NCBI GenBank assembly: GCA_026415275.1
Contig: JAOAHK010000009.1
Location: 1-12,989 of the forward strand
Length of the DNA: 12,989 bases
DNA from: Anaerolineales bacterium
GTDB taxonomy: Bacteria; Chloroflexota; Anaerolineae; Anaerolineales; UBA4823
Direction: 5' to 3'
The notes under the pieces are model-generated. The model searched no databases. It saw only the letters and a list, made by a program, of their open reading frames with translations, and had not been told where the DNA came from. Shown here piece after piece: positions 7,300 to 12,786 of this stretch. The translations under genes and the position numbers were made by a program. The first letter of the stretch is position 1. Each line of letters begins with the position of its first letter.

Positions 7300-8325
7300 T
7301 CAGGGACTGTTCAGAAAGGTGTACAAAGCATACAAAACTTGGAGTGCAGTCAGATTGCGAATTGGCCAGCCTGCTTGCATATTCATGGGATTGCTAAAAT
7401 CGTTTGCGGCAAAGGTGATGTGCACGCCATCTTCTTGAAGTCCGTGATTCGGCAAGGGTTGAACGGCTCTCCAATAATTCCACAAGGGAATTTGGTATTC
7501 GACTGCTAACTGTGCGGTCACTCGGTTTATCCGATGGTCTTTTTCGAGGTTGTCGGGTTTAGTGGCGAGTACTGGAATTACTCCTTGCTCGATGGAAAAT
7601 TCGATGATTTTACGTAATTGTGGTTCGAAGCTTTCGATGTGATAGACGTCGTTTGCTCCTAAAGTAATCAGGGCAATTGTCGGACGATGTATCCGATATT
7701 CACACGCCAAAGGTGATTCGTCGTTCCTACAGAACTCTTTGTTAGACCAAAGCGGAGTTAAGACTGAAGAAGTGTTATACCCTGCTAAGGCGGCTAGGCT
7801 GGTTCTTTCAAAGGATCCCTGATAATAATCGATCACGGCTTGCAAGTGGGTGTATTCACCTAGGGTATAAAACCTATGTCCCCGATCAAAATCGCCCAAA
7901 AACCACGAAGGCGTGCTGCCGCAATCACCTACTTTGGAAAATGCGTTTGGCCGATTACCCATGTCCAACCCGCTTTGAAAGATTTCTTTGACTCTTTCAG
8001 AAAGGTGGGGAATGACTGGCATTTCTGACCAACTTTCTGGATCAAACGTTGAAGTAGGGGAAGGTTGAGGGGTAGGCGGATTGGATGAAGGGGATGTTTC
8101 TGTGACTGGTGTGATTTGAGTGGGAGATGGTGTAAGTGTTGCACTTTTCGGGATTGTTGGCAAAATGGTTGGTGTAATATCAGAGGTAGTTGTTGGGGAT
8201 GACAAACTCTGTTCAGGATTTGCTCCTAATGGGGATTGAATCGGGGAGGTTACTGTCGTTTGACAAGAACATAGCAACCCGATTGTCGTCAGAAATATCA
8301 GAACAATGACTTTACTTCTCATCAT
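7300..8325 (-). CDS. SGNH/GDSL-hydrolase-like lipoprotein with a Cys in the nucleophile block
   Basis: A 341-residue predicted exported lipoprotein. The signal sequence MMRSKVIVLIFLTTIGL is followed by the lipobox LCSC, with C21 likely lipidated. A Pro/Thr/Ser-rich tether spans about residues 22-95, and then comes an SGNH-like domain. Block I reads VGDC (C135) followed by GST, where SGNH enzymes normally have GDS. Block III LGAND (N225) and block V DGVH (D299, H302) are intact. The fold is therefore recognisable, but the nucleophile is Cys, or the nearby Ser, or lost. C199 and C208 could form a disulfide outside the cell. The start ATG 8325 is preferred over the longer frame from 8385. It gives a proper signal peptide and overlaps the frame-restored stop of the upstream SGNH gene as ATGA. 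Likely roles are acyl transfer, deacylation, or binding of the acylated glycan. Confidence 0.8.
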   Translation of the reverse strand: MMRSKVIVLIFLTTIGLLCSCQTTVTSPIQSPLGANPEQSLSSPTTTSDITPTILPTIPKSATLTPSPTQITPVTETSPSSNPPTPQPSPTSTFDPESWSEMPVIPHLSERVKEIFQSGLDMGNRPNAFSKVGDCGSTPSWFLGDFDRGHRFYTLGEYTHLQAVIDYYQGSFERTSLAALAGYNTSSVLTPLWSNKEFCRNDESPLACEYRIHRPTIALITLGANDVYHIESFEPQLRKIIEFSIEQGVIPVLATKPDNLEKDHRINRVTAQLAVEYQIPLWNYWRAVQPLPNHGLQEDGVHITFAANDFSNPMNMQAGWPIRNLTALQVLYALYTFLNSP

Positions 8326-8396
8326 TGAGCGCTGACTAAAGACGAACGATTTTGAAACCACTTTTCTAGAGCATTGGCGATCCATTGCGCAGTTTG
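8322..8396 (-). other. Out-of-frame C-terminal tail of the upstream SGNH gene (apparent frameshift)
   Basis: After HMTSQGTPKL the annotated frame runs RNGSPML to a TAG at 8366. In the next frame the same bases read AQWIANALEKWF and on to SLVSAQ. This is an amphipathic helix expected at the end of an SGNH domain, stopping at TGA 8322-8324. That stop overlaps the next gene's ATG (8325) as ATGA. One missing base near 8388-8398 explains everything. The site lies beside short CCC and AAA runs, so a sequencing error or a true recent mutation are both possible. Confidence 0.7.
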
Positions 8397-9472
8397 GGAG
8401 TGCCCTGTGATGTCATGTGAATAGCGGTGTTGGTAAATTCTTCAGGTGAAATTAGATTCCAAATGTCCCAGCAGGTCAGTGATTGATATTGGCAAAACTT
8501 TACTAGCAATTCTCTATACTGGTCATAAGCCCAGCGAGGATAGTAGAAATTATACCGAATCTCGCTATTGAGACCAGAGCTGATAAACATCGGTTCGTTG
8601 ATGAGAATGATGGGTGTTGGGGCTGAGATGCGTATGGTTGCATTGATCACCTCGAAGGCAAGTTGATCATGTCGCAGATTTGGTGGTTCTTGACTGTAAT
8701 AATTCTGTTCATCACTCAGATCTACCTGCTTTTCTGGGATTTGTTCTGGGATATGATGATCGACACCCGTCGCTGTCCAAAGAAAACCATAAATTTGAAA
8801 GCGAATCCAATCAGCTAAGGCTTTGCGTTGACCGAAGAGCGAGCGCTGCCAGAACGTTGTCGGAGGAAGTTGGGGAGGAGGAATGGTCTGGCTCAGGCTT
8901 AATTTTTCAATCAATCGAATAACCTCTCTGGGATTTTTCTCTAACAATGGGGAAAAGAGCTGTTTTTCCATTGGAAACGACTCAAGCGTTACCAACCATA
9001 GCACCAAGTCGGGTTGATAGGTTAGCCCTCTATCCAAAATAAGTGCATCCTTTAAGAGCGACATCACAGGATAACCCAGATTGTAAAAAACCACCGCCTT
9101 GTTATCAGGTGTACGAAGATTTGCCTGATTGAGATGTGCTGCGAGGGTTTGATCTGGAGGGAGGAGATAACCCCAAGTTGCCGAGTCGCCAATAAGGAGT
9201 ACCCGGTATTCATTCGGAGCCTTAGGTGAGCCAGCTATAAGGTGAGACGCAAACATAGCGTCAAGGTTGGTGATAGTCACGTTATAAGATTCAGCGGGTT
9301 GATCGCTGTATGGAAGGCGAAACCTGCCGGGAAAAAGGTGATTATATACAGAAAATTTGCCATAGTCGAAGTCGTATATAGCAAAAAAAATGTTGAAACC
9401 TGTAAAAAACAGTACACCTTTTAATATCACTCGCAACCAGAAACGATCCAGATTGCCCAATTTGCTTTCCAT
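8366..9472 (-). CDS. Membrane-anchored SGNH-hydrolase-like protein (DltD/AlgJ position)
   Basis: As sequenced it encodes 368 residues; repairing an apparent single-base deletion near 8388-8398 gives about 383. An N-terminal membrane anchor (roughly residues 15-33, LRVILKGVLFFTGFNIFFA) places the rest outside the cell, the topology of DltD. The SGNH core has block I VLLIGDSATWG with nucleophile S97, LGYPVMS, an LVTLES segment, and a C-terminal catalytic-type histidine, H352 in AIHMTSQGT. The Asp usually three residues before that His is Thr here, with Asn at minus four, so the triad needs checking. Start ATG 9472 lies 4 bases after the MBOAT stop (TAA-AGTT-ATG); ATG 9511 would add 13 residues inside the MBOAT gene. 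Adjacent MBOAT-SGNH pairs (DltB-DltD, AlgI-AlgJ) transfer acyl groups to exported polymers, and this is the natural role to infer. Confidence 0.83.
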   Translation of the reverse strand: MESKLGNLDRFWLRVILKGVLFFTGFNIFFAIYDFDYGKFSVYNHLFPGRFRLPYSDQPAESYNVTITNLDAMFASHLIAGSPKAPNEYRVLLIGDSATWGYLLPPDQTLAAHLNQANLRTPDNKAVVFYNLGYPVMSLLKDALILDRGLTYQPDLVLWLVTLESFPMEKQLFSPLLEKNPREVIRLIEKLSLSQTIPPPQLPPTTFWQRSLFGQRKALADWIRFQIYGFLWTATGVDHHIPEQIPEKQVDLSDEQNYYSQEPPNLRHDQLAFEVINATIRISAPTPIILINEPMFISSGLNSEIRYNFYYPRWAYDQYRELLVKFCQYQSLTCWDIWNLISPEEFTNTAIHMTSQGTPKLRNGSPML

Positions 9473-9476
9473 AACT

Positions 9477-10874
9477 TTATATTCCAAGACCAAAAAGCCT
9501 CCAGAAGACATTCCATGCGTCCCAAAAGGTAGGCATCAGAAACCAGACCCAACCGAGGGTCACATATCCAAATGTGAGTGCCCATCCGAAAATATTTTGA
9601 ATAAATAAAGCTCGGTTGAGTGGATGAGTTTTGAGCCAGTTGTTCCAGCGATTGTTGACAAATAATCCCAAACCATGCCACAACCCCCAGAAGAAGAAGT
9701 TAAGAGTAATCCCATGCCATAACCCGATTAGCAACATAGTGGATAATTGAGGGATGAGAATAGTCAGCCATGTTGGAAAGACCGTAGCGCGAAGTCTACG
9801 CGTCAAAGGGTTGAAGACATAAGCGCGAAACCAATCGGCAAGGGTGATGTGCCAGCTATTCCAAAATTGAATAAGGTTGGTTTTGAGATAGGGGGCGTTA
9901 AAGTTTTCCGGGAGGTGAATACCCATCAAGCGTGCGCTGCCAAGGGCGATGTCGGTGTAACCGCTAAAGTCAAAGTAAATCCGCAATGAAAAGGCAATGA
10001 GGGCAATCCAGAGATAGAATGGACTGTGAATTTGGAAGGCATTTTGGGGGGAAAGCGCAAGCAGCGCAAGACTATCGGCAAGCACAAATTTGCGAAAGAG
10101 CCCGAGAAAAACACGGCGCAACCCTGCGATATAGTCGTGCAAGTGTGGGACAACCTGCAGTTGTTCTTGAAATTGAGGAAAACGCGCTATTGGGCCAGCA
10201 AGTAAAGAAGGAAAAAAGAAAAGATAACTCAAAATATCTGCTAGTTTTAGTGCAGATAGCCGGTTGGCGCGCAGGTCGAGAAGGATGTGGAGCATCCGAA
10301 AGAGAATATACGATATCCCTAACCAAACTAGATCATTGGCTGAACTGAAGCGCACATCTTGTTGATTGATCGTGCGCAGAAATTTGCTCAGAAGGACTGA
10401 AATTTCAGGTGTTTTGAAAAGAATGAAGATACCGATAAAGAGAATGGCAAGAAAAGTTAACCGCAGACGGAACGAAAACTTTGAGAGCATTAAGAAGCCC
10501 AGAATGAGAAAGCCACATAAAGCTAGAATTACACCCCAGATTTGGGGTGGCCGCGTTGCAGTTATGCAACACAAGGTTAGATAGCGGTTGCCCGCTATGG
10601 TTGTAATAGTCAGAAGCGCAATCAACAGGACTGTCCAGTTCTCCTTCAAACTATCAGCGAGGTTATTTTGAGTCGCAATCCACGTCAGCAACGCTAGAGC
10701 GATAGCGAAGGTCGGAAACCAAAAATCTAAAAAGCGAATCGGAGTGGCGGGTTGTAGACGATAGTAAATCAAAAGACTAAAAATGATGAGTATAAGATTT
10801 CGATAGCGGGTATTCTTAAATAGCCCGCAGAACATAGCAATTGCTACGAGGAGGAATACTTGGGTTATTGACAT
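9477..10874 (-). CDS. MBOAT-family membrane-bound O-acyltransferase (DltB/AlgI-like)
   Basis: A 465-residue polytopic membrane protein with about ten or more hydrophobic segments. It has the AlgI/DltB signature region: FPSLLAGPIARFPQF (221-235), YFDFSGYTDIALGSARLMG (300-318), FWNSWHITLADWFR (337-350) and LLIGLWHGITLNFFFWG (381-397). H342 and H387 are the two conserved MBOAT histidines; the second is the usual catalytic residue in the membrane tunnel. In this family a carrier-bound acyl group is taken from the cytoplasmic face and handed to an acceptor on the outer face. The start is ATG 10874, with AGGGA 8 bases upstream. The stop of the preceding microprotein (TAG) touches this ATG, so the two are coupled. 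The domain and role class are secure; the acyl group is unknown. Confidence 0.93.
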   Translation of the reverse strand: MSITQVFLLVAIAMFCGLFKNTRYRNLILIIFSLLIYYRLQPATPIRFLDFWFPTFAIALALLTWIATQNNLADSLKENWTVLLIALLTITTIAGNRYLTLCCITATRPPQIWGVILALCGFLILGFLMLSKFSFRLRLTFLAILFIGIFILFKTPEISVLLSKFLRTINQQDVRFSSANDLVWLGISYILFRMLHILLDLRANRLSALKLADILSYLFFFPSLLAGPIARFPQFQEQLQVVPHLHDYIAGLRRVFLGLFRKFVLADSLALLALSPQNAFQIHSPFYLWIALIAFSLRIYFDFSGYTDIALGSARLMGIHLPENFNAPYLKTNLIQFWNSWHITLADWFRAYVFNPLTRRLRATVFPTWLTILIPQLSTMLLIGLWHGITLNFFFWGLWHGLGLFVNNRWNNWLKTHPLNRALFIQNIFGWALTFGYVTLGWVWFLMPTFWDAWNVFWRLFGLGI

Positions 10875-10997
10875 CTAGAATCCCTGGTAGATCCACACAG
10901 GGGCAGTATCGACGGTTAAGAGAATCAATGCAATCAGCATTAGACAGAAGAGAAGTGCATAAAGATTTTCTTTGGAGAAAAGTGTTTTGAGGTTCAT
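10875..10997 (-). CDS. 40-residue DltX-like single-pass membrane microprotein
   Basis: This short frame runs from ATG 10997, with an in-frame stop 15 bases upstream and no other start, to TAG 10875-10877 immediately before the MBOAT ATG. The protein has a short basic/polar N-terminus (MNLKTLFSKEN), one hydrophobic span at about residues 12-29 (YALLFCLMLIALILLTV), and the C-terminus DTAPVWIYQGF. Positive-inside topology puts that tail outside. It ends exactly in W35-I36-Y37-Q38-G39-F40, a W-x-Y-x-x-F version of the aromatic C-terminal motif of DltX, whose tyrosine has been proposed to carry the acyl group between DltB and DltD. DUF5989-type small proteins have a similar end. Size, topology, motif and exact coupling to an MBOAT gene all agree. 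The gene is easily missed because of its length and lacks a clear Shine-Dalgarno. Confidence 0.75.
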   Translation of the reverse strand: MNLKTLFSKENLYALLFCLMLIALILLTVDTAPVWIYQGF

Positions 10998-11029
10998 GGT
11001 ATTTTGATGTTATTTCCCAAGGGGGTTGA

Positions 11030-11458
11030 TCAAGGATAACCGCAAAAACGCCAATTTCCACTTTGTTGGACGAGTTGAAAAGTAAGCTTAGCCAAATTAA
11101 TCTCTAAAATTTCGTTACCGTAGTTGGCGACGATCTTACCGTTGCACTTTACCAATGCTTTGGTTTGGTCTAGGGTCACAGTTTCACAGCTTATTTCTTG
11201 CAGTTGAGTGGTCACAGCGCTAAAGGAATTGTATTCATTGCGCGCTTGTTCCTCCCATTCGGAGCAAACAAGCGAGACCATAGTATTCAAATCTTGCCTG
11301 GTTAGGGCTTGATAATATTCTTCTACAACACGAGCTGGTAAGTCCTCAGAGGATGCGCAAGATACGATGAAAAGAATAGGTATCAGGTAAAAACTCAATA
11401 AATAGATCGAGCGAGTGATCCGACAAGCTTGGCAGAGTCTGAGAGGCAAAATATTCAT
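11030..11458 (-). CDS. Small lipoprotein with an NTF2-like (DUF4878-type) domain
   Basis: A 142-residue protein. Its basic N-terminus is followed by a hydrophobic stretch and the lipobox IVSC (C34), so it is probably an exported lipoprotein. The mature part begins ARVVEEYYQALTRQDLNTMVSLV, the helical opening typical of NTF2/SnoaL-like and DUF4878 domains, and ends with a beta-rich segment closing in SGNWRFCGYP. Cysteines at 65, 91, 105 and 139 could form two disulfides in an extracytoplasmic fold. The start ATG 11458 has a clear AGAGGT Shine-Dalgarno. It is the first gene of the seven-gene run, 32 bases before the microprotein. These domains usually bind small ligands or serve as scaffolds, so it could be an extracellular accessory of the acylation machine. 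That is inference from position; the signal region is unusually long (33 residues). Confidence 0.72.
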   Translation of the reverse strand: MNILPLRLCQACRITRSIYLLSFYLIPILFIVSCASSEDLPARVVEEYYQALTRQDLNTMVSLVCSEWEEQARNEYNSFSAVTTQLQEISCETVTLDQTKALVKCNGKIVANYGNEILEINLAKLTFQLVQQSGNWRFCGYP

Positions 11459-11522
11459 TATTACCTCTTTGAATTATGGTTTAGGAATTCACTCAAGATA
11501 GCCGGTTTGATTTTACCAAGAA

Positions 11523-11559
11523 AATAGAGTCTCTATTAGTATCTTAGATATTCTATTAG
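11523..11559. repeat. Cluster of palindromes and direct repeats upstream of the acylation operon
   Basis: Within 37 bases lie a 15-base palindrome AATAGAG-T-CTCTATT (11523-11537) and an 11-base palindrome TATCT-T-AGATA (11540-11550). TCTATTAG also occurs twice, at 11532-11539 and 11552-11559, offset by 20 bases (about two helical turns). It sits 65 to 100 bases before the first gene of the operon, where an operator would be expected. I see no clear -35/-10 pair here. AT-rich DNA yields short palindromes by chance, so this is a candidate only. Confidence 0.4.
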
Positions 11560-11790
11560 GAACCCTGGATTTTGGATGGGCATTTTCAAATCATAAAGTG
11601 ATTGGCAAGATTGCATCAAGATATAAAGACATTTCGCTTTCATTTCTTGGGATATCGATTTAGCAACCTTCCCAATCTCAATATTAAATAACTTAGGTTC
11701 TATGTACCGGACAAAGATTTGTAACGAACACAGAAATTTATAAGGGCCGTACTGATGCTCATTAAGAAAACCTGACGCTGAGGAATGACT
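11539..11790 (-). other. 84-codon open frame without a start codon, possible gene remnant
   Basis: On the minus strand one frame is open from just after a TAG at 11791-11793 to a TAA at 11536-11538. It reads like ordinary protein, with KLFNIEIGKVAKSISQEMKA and LYDLKMPIQNPGFLIEYLRY as the most protein-like parts, but has no ATG or GTG near its beginning and no Shine-Dalgarno. I recognise no family. It could be the tail of a decayed gene next to the GGDEF remnant, or chance. Apart from this and the repeats, the stretch 11459-11815 holds nothing I can support. Confidence 0.22.
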
Positions 11791-11815
11791 CTATATATTT
11801 TAGTTTGTGGCTTAA

Positions 11816-12085
11816 TGCTATAGCCGCTGCATTCTTCTGATTGAACAAACATCGATTGAGGTGGATGAATTTGAAATTTACGTAAGTACTAGTTTCGGTA
11901 TAGCAGGCACAGGTGATGGAGAAAATGTGGGAGTTGGAGAACTATTACAGCACGCCGATCAAGCAATGGATGCGGCGAAAGATGCCGATCGCAATCAAAT
12001 TTTTCTTTGGATGATCGATGAAGCAGTTCCAGAACATCTAGTCTTTAGTGGTTTGGCGAGTAAGCGAATTGAGAAATTGAGTTAG
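11816..12085 (+). pseudogene. C-terminal remnant of a GGDEF (diguanylate cyclase) domain gene
   Basis: The frame opens after a TAA at 11813-11815 and ends at TAG 12083-12085. It reads LIEQTSIEVDEFEIYVSTSF, then GIAGTGD, then LLQHADQAMDAAKDADRNQI. This is the second half of a GGDEF domain, whose usual forms are VTVSIGIA and ADxALYxAKxxGRN. The GGDEF active loop itself and everything N-terminal are absent, and I cannot find them upstream in any frame. The conserved Tyr of ALYxAK is Asp, which suggests decay. GTG 11861 could start a 74-residue product, but that could not make cyclic di-GMP. The stop overlaps the stop of the convergent regulator gene. Confidence 0.7.
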
Positions 12086-12690
12086 CGCACACGAAAACGG
12101 CAGATGGTTTCCCCCAAGGCGGAAATTTGACGAGTGCCTAGAACCTCGATGGGACAAGCCATTAATGTTTCAAGGAGAAAAACATCTATCTGACATAGCT
12201 CTGGAAAGGCTTCTACAAGGGTGGCGTAAGGACAATGTGAAAACTTGATAGTTGGAGCTTCCCGATGAGCTTCCCAACTTGCTTTATAGGACATCTCGTT
12301 CAACAACTTTGTAGTAGAGATAAGTCTTTGGGTTAAGTTCATCTTTGAAGAAGGTAAACGATCTGCAATCAGTTGTTGAGCAATTGATCGAAGGGAATCG
12401 TTTTTTTCTTCGAACGACTTTGTAGCGCGCACCTGCAACAGGAAAGCTGCACACAATCGGTCTAGGTTATGAGCTTTTTGCTGATCACTCAAAGCATAAA
12501 GGCAAGCCGGACGCCCCCGCCCACTGCTTCGATCGACATGGATGGGGACAACGACGCCTTCGCTTTGTAATACTCTGAGATGATGACGAATATTAGCTGG
12601 GGTTAATTTGAGAGCGTTGCTGAGTTCGAGTGCCGAGGCTTGTCCTCTTTTTTCCAAGAAGGCTAGGATCTTGCTTCGGGTTGTAACCAT
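12082..12690 (-). CDS. SufR-like (COG2345-type) HTH regulator with C-terminal cysteine cluster
   Basis: About 202 residues. The N-terminal winged HTH reads RSKILAFLEKRGQASALELSNALKLTPANIRHHLRVLQSEGVV, and the wing ends in RSSGRGRPACLYAL, both typical of the SufR/DeoR-like group. The C-terminal domain has SHCPYATLVEAFPELCQIDV, then ACPIEV, and a final ICRF. With the start at 12690 the cysteines are 153, 166, 179 and 197, spaced C-x12-C-x12-C-x17-C. SufR uses a comparable Cys set to hold a 4Fe-4S cluster, so Fe-S sensing is plausible, but the third Cys is not in the place usual for the family. ATG 12690 is preferred because a TATAAT box covers the other candidate, ATG 12699. The gene is divergent from iscX, which it probably regulates along with itself. 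Confidence 0.82.
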   Translation of the reverse strand: MVTTRSKILAFLEKRGQASALELSNALKLTPANIRHHLRVLQSEGVVVPIHVDRSSGRGRPACLYALSDQQKAHNLDRLCAAFLLQVRATKSFEEKNDSLRSIAQQLIADRLPSSKMNLTQRLISTTKLLNEMSYKASWEAHREAPTIKFSHCPYATLVEAFPELCQIDVFLLETLMACPIEVLGTRQISALGETICRFRVR

Positions 12691-12697
12691 ATGTAAC

Positions 12698-12726
12698 ATT
12701 ATAAACGATTCAACCTAATTGCGCAA
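12698..12726 (-). promoter_or_regulatory. Promoter of the SufR-like regulator
   Basis: On the minus strand TATAAT (12698-12703) lies 17 bases from TTGCGC (12721-12726), a weak -35. The -10 ends 7 bases before ATG 12690, so the message is probably leaderless. Confidence 0.5.
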
Positions 12727-12736
12727 ATATATATTT
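12719..12736. repeat. Overlapping palindromes in the regulator/iscX intergenic region
   Basis: TTGCGCAA (12719-12726) and AAATATATATTT (12725-12736) are perfect palindromes that overlap by two bases. The first covers the regulator's -35 hexamer, and both lie upstream of the iscX -35. This is a natural place for an autoregulatory operator. The cyanobacterial SufR motif CAAC-N6-GTTG is not present. Confidence 0.4.
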
Positions 12737-12749
12737 TCCTTATTCTGAC

Positions 12750-12778
12750 TTGACCATCTAGTACAGGGGAGGTATAAT
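12750..12778 (+). promoter_or_regulatory. Strong sigma-70-type promoter of iscX
   Basis: TTGACC (12750-12755), a 17-base spacer, and a perfect TATAAT (12773-12778). The start codon follows 8 bases later, so the RNA should begin at or next to the ATG. A GGGGAGG at 12766-12772 lies in the spacer, too far upstream (14 bases) to serve as a Shine-Dalgarno and probably not transcribed. Confidence 0.75.
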
Positions 12779-12786
12779 CGCCATCA

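Noticed and set aside
8326..8385. Longer start (ATG 8385) for the SGNH-like lipoprotein
   Set aside because: The extra 20 residues are the out-of-frame tail of the upstream SGNH gene. They carry no Shine-Dalgarno and would spoil the signal peptide. ATG 8325 overlaps the restored stop as ATGA.
8386..8400. Programmed -1 frameshift at CCCAAAC
   Set aside because: In the reading frame the codons are CCC AAA, not CCA AAC, so the slippery heptamer is out of register. No obvious downstream stem-loop is seen. A base deletion is simpler.
10019..10348. Plus-strand 109-codon frame inside the MBOAT gene
   Set aside because: It lies opposite conserved MBOAT membrane segments, has basic low-complexity composition and matches no family. 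It is an antisense shadow.
11816..12085. A functional diguanylate cyclase
   Set aside because: The GGDEF active loop and the N-terminal half of the domain are missing.
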